Shown piece after piece: positions 1 through 10,270 of a stretch of DNA of 64,000 bases; positions within the stretch are counted from its first letter, which is position 1, and every line of letters begins with the position of its first letter. Source of the DNA: Acidovorax sp. HDW3 (GTDB taxonomy: Bacteria > Pseudomonadota > Gammaproteobacteria > Burkholderiales > Burkholderiaceae_C); assembly GCF_011303755.1 (NCBI RefSeq), contig NZ_CP049885.1:1656001-1720000 (forward strand), in the 5' to 3' direction. Below the pieces are notes generated by a model. The model ran no database searches, was not told the origin of the DNA, and worked only from the letters and a program-made list of their open reading frames with translations. Made by a program: the position numbers and the translations under genes.

Positions 1-1824
<1,824 letters not shown>

Positions 1825-1848
1825 TTACCCGCTATAGACTGCGCGCCC

Positions 1849-2406
1849 ATGTCCCTGCCCCACGCCGTGCTCACTTCGCTTTTGGAAAAATCCACCTCGG
1901 GCTACGACCTGGCGCGGCGTTTTGACAAATCCATAGGCCACTTCTGGCACGCCACGCACCAGCAGATTTACCGCGAGCTCGCGCGCATGGAGGCCGCTGG
2001 CTGGGTCGAAGGCGTTGTGCCGCCCGACGCCGGCAAGACGCGCAAAAAACACTACCGCGTGCTGCCCGCAGGCCGCGCTGAGCTGGCACGCTGGGCGGCA
2101 GAGCCCACGCCGCCCATGGACTTGCGCGATGCCTTCACCGTCAAGCTGCGCGCCGATGCGGTGCTGGGTGAAGTCGATTTGGTGCCCGAACTCGAACGCC
2201 ACCTGGCCCTGCACCAGGCGCAGCTGGCGCATTACCGCCGCATCGAGGCGCAGGACTTTCCAGCAGGCCAGGCCCTGGCCCGCGCCCAGGCCATCCAGCA
2301 CATGATTTTGAAAAAAGGCATCCGCTACGAAGAAGGCGAAATTGCCTGGGGGCGTGAGATGCTGGCGCTGCTACTGCAAGCCGAAAACGGGCCGGACGGC
2401 CCCTAG
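1849..2406 (+). CDS. PadR family transcriptional regulator
   Basis: This 185-residue protein is a PadR-type regulator. The first ~85 residues form the winged helix (SGYDLARRFD, QQIYRELARMEAAGWV, KKHYRVLPAGRAELARW). The rest is the Vir-type C-terminal helical dimerisation region, rich in Leu, Glu and Arg. The frame stays open far upstream, but that part is antisense to fadH. The ATG at 1849 starts exactly at the conserved MSLPHAVLTSLLE motif, so it was chosen. Two palindromic operators sit just upstream, between it and divergent fadH. The likely role is repression of fadH and itself, with an acyl-CoA or fatty-acid-like ligand possible; the ligand is not shown by the sequence. Confidence 0.88.
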   Translation: MSLPHAVLTSLLEKSTSGYDLARRFDKSIGHFWHATHQQIYRELARMEAAGWVEGVVPPDAGKTRKKHYRVLPAGRAELARWAAEPTPPMDLRDAFTVKLRADAVLGEVDLVPELERHLALHQAQLAHYRRIEAQDFPAGQALARAQAIQHMILKKGIRYEEGEIAWGREMLALLLQAENGPDGP

Positions 2407-2436
2407 AATGATTCCTCTATTGCGGAGGGAGACTGC

Positions 2437-3885
2437 ATGTCGTTTTTGCTGGATTTTTTTCGCCGCCTGCTGGGCCAGCGCCCCCCTGCGCCGCCACCGC
2501 CCCAGGTGCAAGAGGCCAAGGCGCGCCAACAGTTTGAAACCCTGCAGCAGCTCGCGCCGCTCAAGAACGCCGCCCCGCCCCCGGAGCCCACACCAGCGCC
2601 AGCCCCAGAGGCCAGCAGCAACACCTCTTTTATCTGCCGCGAGCCGGTGCTCAACCGCCAAGAGCAAATTGCCGGCTATTTTTTCCACCTGCAAGAGCAC
2701 TTGCAAGAGCGTCTGCAGGGCAAAAAAGAGCAGCTGCACAAAGCCTACGACGACGCCCTGCTGCGCAGCCTCAACAGCCTGCGCATCCACAAGCTGCTGG
2801 GGCACCGCAAGGCGTTCATCCACATCAGCCCGGCCTCGCTCGACAACCCGCTGCTGGCGCTGCTGCCGGCGCACAACAGCGTGCTCATGCTCGCGCCCAA
2901 CCAGCAGGCCCTCGATGGCGCGCAGCTGCCCACCCAGCTCGCCGCCCTGCGCGCCCGGGGCATGGCCCACGGCTGGGTGCTCGATAGGCAACTGCTGGAG
3001 CTGCATCCAGCGCTGCGCACCCTGGCAACGCAGGCCGACTACGTGCAGGTGCACCTGGCCGAATTCGATGGCCTGGAGATCGAGGCCCTGCGCGAGACCC
3101 TGAGCAATGGCCGCGCCAGCACCCTGGGGCCGCTGCAGTGGATCGCGCAGGAGCTGCACAGCTTTGACGAGTTCAACCTGTGCTTCCAGGGCGGCTTTGG
3201 CTTCTTCATGGGCGACTTCGTCACCAGCCGCGAGAACTGGCACCCGCCCAAGAGCGAGATCAACCGCCTGCTGACCATCAAGCTGCTCAACTTGCTGCGC
3301 AGCGACGAGGATCTGAGCGTGATCGCGCAGCAGATCACGGCCGACCCGGTGCTCACCTTCAAGCTGCTGCGCTACCTGAACTCGCCCGCCTTTGGTCTGG
3401 CGCAGCCGGTGCTGACCATAGACAAGGCGCTGATGGTGCTCGGGCGCGAGCGCTGCTACCGCTGGGTGTCGCTGCTGCTGTTCGACATCCAGCAAGGCGG
3501 CTACCGCGAGCGCGTGCTGGTCGAGCAGGCGCTCACGCGCGCCTTTTTCCTCGAAAGCCTGGCCGGCCAGGGCCAGCTGCAGGGCGCGCCGCCCGAGGAG
3601 CTGTTCATTCTGGGCCTGTTCTCCATGCTCGATCTGCTCATCGGCCATGCCATGGACGCCATCTTGCAAGAAACCCACCTGCCCGCCCCCGTGCACGCCG
3701 CGCTGCTGGGCCAGGCCGGGCTACACCGCAACGCCCTGCTGCTGGCGCAGGCGCTGGAAAAACAACAGTTTGAAGCCACCAAAACCCTGGCCGACCGCCT
3801 GCAGCTGGACTCGCTGCAGGTGCTGTGCCTGAACATGGAGGCCCTGGGCCAGGCGAATGACATCATCGAAATCGGCCACGCCTGA
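2437..3885 (+). CDS. HDOD domain protein with degenerate EAL-like N-terminus
   Basis: This 482-residue protein resembles the YuxH/CdgR class of signalling proteins. After a Pro-rich tail (residues ~17-60), residues ~65-255 look like an EAL domain: [16 protein letters not shown] matches its first strand. The catalytic EAL motif and metal ligands are not visible, so c-di-GMP hydrolysis is unlikely. Residues ~265-460 form an HDOD domain ([28 protein letters not shown]), a helical fold related to HD phosphohydrolases but without the HD pair. A good AGGGAG ribosome site precedes the ATG. Such proteins act in regulatory protein interactions; the partner here is unknown. Confidence 0.82.
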   Translation: MSFLLDFFRRLLGQRPPAPPPPQVQEAKARQQFETLQQLAPLKNAAPPPEPTPAPAPEASSNTSFICREPVLNRQEQIAGYFFHLQEHLQERLQGKKEQLHKAYDDALLRSLNSLRIHKLLGHRKAFIHISPASLDNPLLALLPAHNSVLMLAPNQQALDGAQLPTQLAALRARGMAHGWVLDRQLLELHPALRTLATQADYVQVHLAEFDGLEIEALRETLSNGRASTLGPLQWIAQELHSFDEFNLCFQGGFGFFMGDFVTSRENWHPPKSEINRLLTIKLLNLLRSDEDLSVIAQQITADPVLTFKLLRYLNSPAFGLAQPVLTIDKALMVLGRERCYRWVSLLLFDIQQGGYRERVLVEQALTRAFFLESLAGQGQLQGAPPEELFILGLFSMLDLLIGHAMDAILQETHLPAPVHAALLGQAGLHRNALLLAQALEKQQFEATKTLADRLQLDSLQVLCLNMEALGQANDIIEIGHA

Positions 3886-3942
3886 TGGGCCGGCTGTGCG
3901 ATAATGGCGGGCTTTTTGCGGAAAGTACGCCGAGTTTTTTGA

Positions 3943-3962
3943 ATGTGCAAAAGGTTGCACAT
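3943..3962. promoter_or_regulatory. 20 bp inverted repeat upstream of rpmE2
   Basis: ATGTGCAA and TTGCACAT form 8 bp perfect arms around AAGG, ending 39 bases before the L31 start. A -10-like GATAAT lies at about 3900, so the repeat probably falls in the 5' leader as a hairpin or serves as an operator. It does not look like the AT-rich Zur box often found before this gene, and there is no following T-run to make it a terminator. Confidence 0.5.
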
Positions 3963-4001
3963 GGCCTGGCGCGGCTACCGCGAGTCAAAAGAGAGAAGAC
4001 C

Positions 4002-4247
4002 ATGAAAGAAGGCATTCACCCCAACTACCGCGAAGTGCTGTTCGTTGACCTGTCCAACGGCTTCAAGTTCGTGACCCGTTCCTGCGCCAACACCAAGGAA
4101 ACCGACACCTTCGAAGGCAAGGAATACCCGCTGTTCAAGCTCGACACCTCGTCCGAGTCGCACCCCTTCTACACCGGCACGCAAAAGTCGGTGGACAACA
4201 TGGGTGGCCGCGTGGAGAAGTTCCGCAACCGCTTCGCCAAGAAGTAA
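4002..4247 (+). CDS. rpmE2: 50S ribosomal protein L31 type B
   Basis: The 81-residue protein ([16 protein letters not shown]... ) is the type B (zinc-free) form of L31, a large-subunit protein at the subunit interface. It has a single Cys (SCANT) in place of the CxxC pairs of the zinc-binding form. The ATG at 4002 follows GAGAGAAG and gives the usual start. The gene stands alone, followed closely by a rho-independent terminator. In many bacteria this paralogue is used under zinc limitation; no Zur box was seen, so it may be the only L31 here. Confidence 0.95.
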   Translation: MKEGIHPNYREVLFVDLSNGFKFVTRSCANTKETDTFEGKEYPLFKLDTSSESHPFYTGTQKSVDNMGGRVEKFRNRFAKK

Positions 4248-4289
4248 TCTACGCTGCTGGGCGGCCCTGCCGCCCACCGTACGATACAA

Positions 4290-4319
4290 GGCAGCCGGGC
4301 GACCGCGCTGCCTTTTTTT
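4290..4319 (+). terminator. Rho-independent terminator after rpmE2
   Basis: GGCAGC (4290-4295) pairs with GCTGCC (4307-4312) and is followed by seven T residues (4313-4319). It closes the single-gene rpmE2 unit just before the next start at 4331. Confidence 0.8.
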
Positions 4320-4330
4320 CATCCTGCTCC

Positions 4331-6028
4331 ATGAACCAGCCCAGCCCCGCCATCGTCACGCAAAGCGCCGCGCGCCCGCTGCCGCGCTGGGCGCTGCTGC
4401 TGCTGTGCCTGGCCTACGTGCTGCCGGGCTTTCTCGGGCGCGCGCCCTGGCGCCACGCCGACCTGGCGGCCTTTGGCTACATGCGCACGCTGGCGCAAGG
4501 CGGCGACTGGCTCGCCCCGAGCATGGTCGGCCTGCAACCCACGGGCGACGGCCTGCTGCCCTTGTGGCTTGGCGCCGCCGCCCTGCGCTGGGCCCCGGCG
4601 GCGCTCCCCCCCGAGCTGGCGGCGCGCCTGCCTTTTGTGTTCCTGCTCATCCTGACCCTGCTCGCCACCTGGTACGCCGTGTACTACCTGGCGCGCAGCC
4701 CCGGCGCACAGCCCGTGGCCTTTGCCTTTGGCGGCGAAGCGCTGCCGCAGGACTACGCGCGCTCCATCGCCGATGCCGGCCTGCTCGCCCTGCTCGCCTG
4801 CCTGGGGCTGGCGCAGCTCGGGCATGAAATCACCAGCTACCTCACCCAGCTCGCCTGCACGGCGCTGGTGTTTTTTGCCGCCGCCATCTTTCCGCACCAC
4901 CCGCGCCGGGGCAGCGCAGCCATGCTGCTCGGGCTGCCTGCGCTCACGCTCTCGGGCGCGCCCACCGTCGCCCTGCTGCTGGGCCTGGGTGCGGCAGCGC
5001 TGCTGCGCTACGCCCCGCTGACGGCGCACGACCGCAGCAGCCGCTGGGCCCTGGCCTGGCTCGCCACCAGCGCCGCCTGCGCCCTGCTCGCCAGCGCCCT
5101 GGATCTGTGGGTCTGGCGCATCGAGGCGCCGCACGCACTCTGGCCCTACGCCCAAACCATCGCCCGCATGTTGATCTGGTTTGGCTGGCCGGCCTGGCCG
5201 CTGGCGCTGTGGACGCTGTGGCGCTGGCGCCGGCAAATCTGGAGCCGCCGGGGGCACCGCCACCTGTGGCTGCCGCTGGGGCTGGCCTCGGTCATGCTGG
5301 CCGTGTGCCTGTGCACCGAGCCCGCCGACCGCGCCCTGCTGCTGGGCCTGCCGGCACTCTCGGCCCTGGCGGCCTTTGCCCTGCCCACGCTGCAGCGCAG
5401 CCTGGCGGCGCTGATCGACTGGTTCACGCTGCTGTTCTTCAGCGCCTCGGCCATTGCCATCTGGGTCGTCTGGCTCTCGCTGCAAACGGGGTTTCCGGCG
5501 CAGCCAGCGGCCAACGTGGCGCGCCTGGCGCCCGGCTTTGAGCCGCATTTTTCCGCCCTGCCCTTTGCCCTGGCGCTCGCCGCCAGCGCCGCCTGGTGCG
5601 CCCTGGTGTACTGGCGCGCAGCGCGCCAGCGCCACGCCCTCTGGAAAAGCCTGGTGCTGCCCGCCAGCGGCACCACCTTGGCCTGGCTGCTGCTGCTGAC
5701 GCTGTGGCTGCCGCTGCTGGACTACGCACGCAGCTACGCGCCGCAGGTGCAGCGCATCGTCACCACCTTGGGCAGCGCTCCAGGCTGCGTGCTGGTGCAA
5801 GACCTGGGCGATTCACAGGTGGCGGCGCTGCAGTTTCATGGTGGGCTGGATTTACGCCCCGTCGCCAGCGCCGCCGCGAATGACTGCCACTGGCTGGCCG
5901 TGGCCAGCACCAGCACCGATTTGCCGCCGAGCTTCACGCCGCCGCCAGGCCAATGGCTGCTGTACGCCGCCATTGGCCGCCCCACAAGCCGCCAAGAGCG
6001 CATCGTGCTGCTGCACCGGGTCGATTGA
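4331..6028 (+). CDS. Multi-pass membrane protein, GT-C glycosyltransferase-like
   Basis: This 565-residue protein has about 10-12 hydrophobic membrane segments. Near its N-terminus is a short loop with PWRHADLAAFGYMR, resembling the acidic loop of ArnT/PMT-type GT-C glycosyltransferases that use lipid-linked sugars at the periplasmic face. Residues ~60-90 (LAPSMVGLQPTGDGLLPLWL) and a soluble C-terminal ~100 residues also match that layout. It overlaps the MATE exporter start by an ATGA, so the two are co-translated. The substrate is unknown; the family assignment comes from overall topology and the loop only. Confidence 0.65.
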   Translation: MNQPSPAIVTQSAARPLPRWALLLLCLAYVLPGFLGRAPWRHADLAAFGYMRTLAQGGDWLAPSMVGLQPTGDGLLPLWLGAAALRWAPAALPPELAARLPFVFLLILTLLATWYAVYYLARSPGAQPVAFAFGGEALPQDYARSIADAGLLALLACLGLAQLGHEITSYLTQLACTALVFFAAAIFPHHPRRGSAAMLLGLPALTLSGAPTVALLLGLGAAALLRYAPLTAHDRSSRWALAWLATSAACALLASALDLWVWRIEAPHALWPYAQTIARMLIWFGWPAWPLALWTLWRWRRQIWSRRGHRHLWLPLGLASVMLAVCLCTEPADRALLLGLPALSALAAFALPTLQRSLAALIDWFTLLFFSASAIAIWVVWLSLQTGFPAQPAANVARLAPGFEPHFSALPFALALAASAAWCALVYWRAARQRHALWKSLVLPASGTTLAWLLLLTLWLPLLDYARSYAPQVQRIVTTLGSAPGCVLVQDLGDSQVAALQFHGGLDLRPVASAAANDCHWLAVASTSTDLPPSFTPPPGQWLLYAAIGRPTSRQERIVLLHRVD

Positions 6029-7386
6029 TGTCGGAGCGCACCACCGTGCTGCGCCACGCCGCCACGGTGCTGGCAGGGCAATTGGCCGTCATGGCCTACG
6101 GCATTACGGACACCATCGTCGCCGGGCGCCATGCGCAGGCGTCGCTGGCAGCGCTGTCGGTGGGCTCGTCGATTTTCATCAGCGTCTACGTCGCCCTCAT
6201 GGGCGTGCTGCAGGCGCTGCTGCCGGTCTGGGCCGAGCAGCGCGGCGCGCGCGACAGCGCCGCCATAGGCCGCTCGCTGCGCCAGGCGCTCTACCTGTGC
6301 CTGGGCGCCGGCCTGCTGGGCGTGGCGCTGCTGCTCTCGCCCGGGCCGCTGCTGCGCTGGACCGAGGTGCCGCCGGCGCTGCAAGGCGAGGTCGAGCGCT
6401 ACCTGGCGGTGCTGGCCCTGGCCCTGGCGCCAGCGCTGCTGTTTCGCGTCTATTGCACGCTCAACCAGGCGCTGGGCCACCCGCAACTCGTCACCTGGCT
6501 GCAGGTGGCGGGGCTGGCGGCCAAGGTGCCGCTGTCGATCTGGTTCACCTTCGGCGGCGCCGGCCTGCCGGCGCAAGGCGCCGTCGGCTGCGCCTGGGCG
6601 ACGCTGGTGGTGAACACGCTGCTGCTGGCGCTGGCGCTGTACCTGCTGCGCACGCAAAACCTGTACCAGCCACTGGCGCTGTGGCAGCGCCTGGAGCGCC
6701 CAGACGTGGCGCAGCTCGCCGCCTTCTTGCGCCTGGGCCTGCCGGCGGGGCTGTCGATCATGGTGGAAGTGACGTCGTTCACGCTGATGGCGCTGTTCAT
6801 CGCCCGCCAGGGCCTGCTGGCCACGGCCAGCCACCAGATTGCGGCCAACATCACCGCCGTGCTCTACATGGTGCCGCTGTCGCTGGGCATTGCCGCCAGC
6901 GCGCGCGTGAGCTACTGGCGCGGCGCCGGCGACGAGGCCCGCGCCGCCGCCGTCGCCTGGATGAGTTTTCGCCTTGCAGCGCTGATGGCGCTTGCGCTAG
7001 CAGCTCTTCTTTTCATAGCAAGAAAGCCCTTGGCCGGGCTCTACAGCAGCGACCCCGCCGTGGCCGCCCTGGCCGCCGCGCTGCTGCTGTGGGTGGCCGC
7101 CAGCCACCTGGGCGATGCGCTGCAAACCCTGTGCGCCTTCGTGCTGCGCAGCTACCGCGTGACGCTGGCGCCGCTGCTCATCTACTGCAGCCTGCTCTGG
7201 GGCGCCGGCCTGGCCGGGGGTTACAGCCTGGCCTACCACGGCTGGGGGCCTTGGGCCGGGCAGGCGCTGCCAACACCGTTCTGGGCTGCCAACGGCCTGG
7301 CCCTGGCGGTGACGGCAGCGCTGTTCACGGCCTTGCTGGCGCGCACGCTGCGCCGGCAGCACGCAGGCGCAGCGCCGGCAGCGTAA
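6028..7386 (+). CDS. MATE family efflux transporter
   Basis: The 452-residue protein has the twelve-helix, two-bundle layout of MATE exporters, which move cationic drugs or metabolites out in exchange for Na+ or H+. Features include GITDTIVAGRHAQASLAALS in helix 1-2 and ATASHQIAANITAVLYMVPL at the start of the second half. The ATG at 6028 overlaps the preceding stop (ATGA). Its last 62 bases overlap the 3' end of phoR on the other strand. A stretch at 6985-7022 (residues MALALAALLFIARK) resembles the dispersed ~50 bp repeat seen elsewhere in the window. The substrate cannot be told from the sequence. Confidence 0.88.
   Translation: MSERTTVLRHAATVLAGQLAVMAYGITDTIVAGRHAQASLAALSVGSSIFISVYVALMGVLQALLPVWAEQRGARDSAAIGRSLRQALYLCLGAGLLGVALLLSPGPLLRWTEVPPALQGEVERYLAVLALALAPALLFRVYCTLNQALGHPQLVTWLQVAGLAAKVPLSIWFTFGGAGLPAQGAVGCAWATLVVNTLLLALALYLLRTQNLYQPLALWQRLERPDVAQLAAFLRLGLPAGLSIMVEVTSFTLMALFIARQGLLATASHQIAANITAVLYMVPLSLGIAASARVSYWRGAGDEARAAAVAWMSFRLAALMALALAALLFIARKPLAGLYSSDPAVAALAAALLLWVAASHLGDALQTLCAFVLRSYRVTLAPLLIYCSLLWGAGLAGGYSLAYHGWGPWAGQALPTPFWAANGLALAVTAALFTALLARTLRRQHAGAAPAA
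6985..7022 (-). repeat. Possible diverged copy of the ~50 bp dispersed repeat (inside MATE gene)
   Basis: On the minus strand the segment reads GCTATGAAAAGAAGAGCTGC followed by TAGCGCAAGCGCCATCAGCGC. It is similar to the copy at 48399 (GCTATCAAAACAAGAGCTGC...GCAAGCGC). It lies in frame in a membrane helix. The match is by eye and shorter than for the other copies. Confidence 0.35.
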
Positions 7387-8686
7387 CGGCAAATTCCGAG
7401 CCCTGGCCCACGGTGCTGGCCACCTCCAGCTGCGCGCCATGGCGCTGCAGGGCGTGCTTGACGATGGCCAGGCCCAGGCCGGTACCGCCGGTCTCGCGCG
7501 AGCGGCTGCGATCGACGCGGTAAAACCGCTCGGTCAGGCGCGGCAGGTGCTCGGGCGCAATGCCGGGGCCGCTGTCGCGCACGGCAAAGCGCGCACCGCC
7601 TTCGGGCTGCGCCTGCCACTGCACGACGATCCTGCCGCCCGGCGGGGTGTAGCGCACGGCGTTGCCGATGAGGTTGGAGAGCGCGCTGTGCAGCTCGGCA
7701 GCGTTGCCAGCAATGTCGCCCGCCGCCTGCAGCGCACTGCGCTCAGGAAACACCAGCTGCTGCGCCGGCGCGCCTTCGGGCGTGAGCAGCTGCGACAGCG
7801 CCTGCGCCTCCTCCTCGCAGCGCGCCAGCAGCGACGCCACAGGGTGCCAGTCATGTATGCCAGGCAGCGGGCTGCCTTCGAGGCGCGAGAGCATCAGCAG
7901 GTCTTGCACCACGCTGTGCATCCGCGCCGCCTGCTGCGCCATCAGGCGCAGGTAGCGCGCCCGCTCGGCCTCGGGCAGGGGCAGGGTCTGCAGGGTTTCG
8001 ATAAAGCCCATCAGCACCGTCAGCGGCGTGCGAATTTCATGCGAAACGTTGGCAACGAAGTCGCGCCGCATGGCCTCGGCCTGCTCCAGCGCCGTGACGT
8101 CGCGCGAGAGCAGCAGGCACCGGCCGTCGCCATACGGGTGCAGGTGCACCGACAGGCGCACCGGGTGCGTCGGGGTGCTGGCGCGCCCGGTCAGCAGCAG
8201 GTCGTGCGTGAAATCGCCACCGGCGTAATAGGCGCTGAAGGCGGGCTCGCGCAGCAAGTTGCCAATCGACTGCATCAGGTCGCGCTCTATCTCCAGGCCG
8301 AAATGCTCGGCTGCCGTCTGGTTGAACCATTCGATGTGGCCCGCGCCATCGAGCAGCACCAGGCCGTTGGGCGAGGCCTGCAGCGCCTCCAAAAACGCCT
8401 GCAACCGTGCTGTACTCGCGTCCACCTGTTTGTCGCGCTCGCGCAGCAGGCGGCGCAGGCGGTCGCAGGCTTCGCCCCACAGGCCCTGCAGCACCGGCGC
8501 CTGCGCCATCTCGGCGTTGGCGCGCAGCCAGGTGAGTACGCGCAGGCCGCGCCAGGTTTCGACGCCAAAGGCAAACCAGGAGGCCAGCAGCACCCCCACC
8601 AGCGCCCCCCATGGGCCCCAAGCCCACCAGCCCAGTACGGCAGCGAGCAGCTGCAGGGTCAGAAAAAAGAAAAAGCGCCAGGCCAT
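7325..8686 (-). CDS. phoR: Phosphate regulon sensor histidine kinase PhoR
   Basis: PhoR senses phosphate status through the Pst transporter and phosphorylates PhoB. The 453-residue protein has two N-terminal membrane helices (residues ~5-20 and ~24-42), a PAS domain (~95-195) and the phospho-acceptor motif VSHEIRTPL with His216. The ATPase domain follows, with NLIGNAVRYTPPGG (N box), DSGPGIAPEHLPRLTERFYR (G1/F box) and GGTGLGLAIVKHAL (G2). The ATG at 8686 was preferred over an upstream TTG at 8710 because AGGA sits six bases before it. It lies downstream of phoB with 45 bases between, part of which is a dispersed repeat. Its end overlaps the convergent MATE gene by 62 bases. Confidence 0.95.
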   Translation of the reverse strand: MAWRFFFFLTLQLLAAVLGWWAWGPWGALVGVLLASWFAFGVETWRGLRVLTWLRANAEMAQAPVLQGLWGEACDRLRRLLRERDKQVDASTARLQAFLEALQASPNGLVLLDGAGHIEWFNQTAAEHFGLEIERDLMQSIGNLLREPAFSAYYAGGDFTHDLLLTGRASTPTHPVRLSVHLHPYGDGRCLLLSRDVTALEQAEAMRRDFVANVSHEIRTPLTVLMGFIETLQTLPLPEAERARYLRLMAQQAARMHSVVQDLLMLSRLEGSPLPGIHDWHPVASLLARCEEEAQALSQLLTPEGAPAQQLVFPERSALQAAGDIAGNAAELHSALSNLIGNAVRYTPPGGRIVVQWQAQPEGGARFAVRDSGPGIAPEHLPRLTERFYRVDRSRSRETGGTGLGLAIVKHALQRHGAQLEVASTVGQGSEFAVTLPALRLRAAGAACAPARP

Positions 8687-8705
8687 GGGGCATCCTGCTT
8701 TTAGA

Positions 8706-8756
8706 AACAAATGGGCTCTAGCCCAATACCATCAAGCGTCAGCCGCTATCAATTTT
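8706..8756 (-). repeat. Dispersed ~50 bp repeat forming the end of phoB
   Basis: On the minus strand this reads AAAATTGATAGCGGCTGACG, then CTTGATGG and GGGCTAGAGCCCATTTG. That is the pattern of the other copies (GATAGC...GCGCTAGAG). It supplies the last codons and the TGA stop of phoB and fills most of the phoB-phoR gap. Confidence 0.75.
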
Positions 8757-9451
8757 GCTGAATCGACCTGGGCCGTAAGGCGATAGCCGGCGCCGCGCAC
8801 CGTCTCCACCATGGTGCTGGCGCTGCCCAGGGCCTCGCGCAGGCGCTTGATGTGCACGTCCACCGTGCGCTCCTCGATGTAGACATGATCGCCCCAGACC
8901 TTGTCGAGCAGCTGGGCGCGGCTGTGCACGCGCTCGGCGTGCTTCATGAGGTAGTGCAGCAGCTTGAATTCGGTCGGCCCGACCTTGAGCGGCGCGCCCT
9001 GCCAGCTGACGCGGTGCGTGCCGGCATCGAGCTGCAACGCGCCGATGCTGACGCTGTCGGCCACCTGCTCGGGCGCACGCCGGCGCAGCACGGCGCGGAT
9101 GCGCGCGAGCATCTCCTGCGTGGAAAAGGGCTTGGTGATGTAGTCGTCGGCGCCCGCGTCCAGGCCCGCCACCTTGTCAGGCTCGTCGCCGCGTGCGGTC
9201 AGCATGAGGATGGGCACGCTCTTGCTGCGCGGGTCGGCGCGCCACTTGCGCGCCAGCTGCAGGCCGCTCATGCCCGGCAGCATCCAGTCGAGCAGGATGA
9301 CGTCGGGCAGCACGGCGTTGAGCTCGCGCTGCGCGGCCTCACCGTCTTCGGCCCAGATGGGGGTGAAGCCGTTGTGGCGCAGGTTGACGGCAATCAGTTC
9401 GGCAATGGCAGGCTCATCCTCGACGATGAGCACCAGGGGAAATTTTTTCAT
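8732..9451 (-). CDS. phoB: Phosphate regulon response regulator PhoB
   Basis: PhoB binds Pho boxes and activates phosphate-starvation genes when phosphorylated by PhoR. The 239-residue protein has a receiver domain with Glu11/Asp12, phospho-acceptor Asp55 (VILLDWMLPG), Thr85 and Lys107. An OmpR-type winged helix follows (GPTEFKLLHYLMKH, SRAQLLDKVWG, YIEERTVDVHIKRLR). The start overlaps the phoU stop by four bases (ATGA). The last ~8 residues (AKLIAADA) and the stop codon come from a dispersed repeat, making it about ten residues longer than E. coli PhoB. Three likely targets (Pho boxes) lie at 14111-14196. Confidence 0.96.
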   Translation of the reverse strand: MKKFPLVLIVEDEPAIAELIAVNLRHNGFTPIWAEDGEAAQRELNAVLPDVILLDWMLPGMSGLQLARKWRADPRSKSVPILMLTARGDEPDKVAGLDAGADDYITKPFSTQEMLARIRAVLRRRAPEQVADSVSIGALQLDAGTHRVSWQGAPLKVGPTEFKLLHYLMKHAERVHSRAQLLDKVWGDHVYIEERTVDVHIKRLREALGSASTMVETVRGAGYRLTAQVDSAKLIAADA

Positions 9452-10149
9452 TGCAATACGGATTCGATCTCGTCGAGCGCCTGGTGGCGCACGTCCTTGC
9501 CCTTGACGAGGTAGATGATGAGTTCGGCCACGTTCTTGGAGTGGTCACCGATGCGCTCGATCGCCTTGGCCAAAAACAGCAGGTCCAGGCTGGCCGAGAT
9601 GGTGCGCGGGTCTTCCATCATGTAGGTGATGAGTTTGCGCACGAAACCGTCAAATTCGCGATCGATAAGGTTATCTTCTTTCAAGATAGCCACCGCAGCA
9701 CGCACATCCAGGCGCGCAAAGGCATCGAGCGCCTTGCGCAGCAGGCCCGAGGCCAAATCGGCCGCCACGCGCAAATCGGAGCTGGGCAGCGAGCGCGCGG
9801 CGCCGCTTTCGATGATGGAGCGCACCATGCGCGCCATGCGCGTGGCTTCGTCGCCCATGCGTTCGAGGTTGGCCGTCGCCTTGGAGAACGCCATCAGCAG
9901 GCGCAGGTCGCGCGCCGTCGGCTGGCGCCGGGCAATGATGGTGGTCAGCTCGTGGTCAATCTCCACCTCCATCTGGTTCACGCGCTGCTCGATGGCCTCC
10001 ACCTGCTCGGCCGCCTCCAGGCTGAAGTGCGAGAGCGCGGCGATCGCCTGGCGAATCTGCGATTCCACATGCCCGCCCAGCTCCATGACGCGGGCGGAGA
10101 CCTGGTTGAGTTCGCTGTCGAATTGGGAAGATAGATGTTTGTCTGTCAT
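9448..10149 (-). CDS. phoU: Phosphate transport regulator PhoU
   Basis: PhoU links the Pst transporter to PhoR and keeps the Pho regulon off when phosphate is plentiful. The 233-residue protein is all helical with two PhoU repeats. The acidic metal-binding motifs are seen in NLERMGDEATRMARM and AIERIGDHSKNVAEL. The frame is open further upstream, but that part is palindromic repeat sequence and pstB antiphase sequence. The ATG at 10149 (MTDKHLSSQFDSELN) is the family start. It sits between pstB and phoB in the usual operon order. Confidence 0.95.
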   Translation of the reverse strand: MTDKHLSSQFDSELNQVSARVMELGGHVESQIRQAIAALSHFSLEAAEQVEAIEQRVNQMEVEIDHELTTIIARRQPTARDLRLLMAFSKATANLERMGDEATRMARMVRSIIESGAARSLPSSDLRVAADLASGLLRKALDAFARLDVRAAVAILKEDNLIDREFDGFVRKLITYMMEDPRTISASLDLLFLAKAIERIGDHSKNVAELIIYLVKGKDVRHQALDEIESVLQ

Positions 10150-10167
10150 GGGTCGTCCAATGGTTTT

Positions 10168-10264
10168 TCTCCTTCCCCCCTTGGGGGAAGGCTGGGATGG
10201 GGGCTGGCTGCCAAGGCACACGCCGCAGCCCCCACCCCAACCCTCCCCCAGAGGGGGAGGGAGC
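10168..10264. repeat. Inverted pair of GC-rich palindromic (REP-like) elements
   Basis: The pstB-phoU gap holds two facing hairpin elements: CCTTCCCCCCTTGGGGGAAGG followed by CTGGGATGGGGGC on the left, and GCCCCCACCCCAACCCTCCC...GGGGGAGGG on the right. This doublet has the layout of a REP/BIME unit. The CTCCCC/GGGGAG core is also found at 12983, 18421-18834 and 21088-21214. Confidence 0.75.
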
Positions 10265-10270
10265 GGGCAC

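Noticed and set aside
4319-5800. 493-codon open frame on the minus strand
   Set aside because: Gln/Gly/Ala/Arg-rich shadow of the membrane protein gene at 4331, caused by high GC; no family motif.
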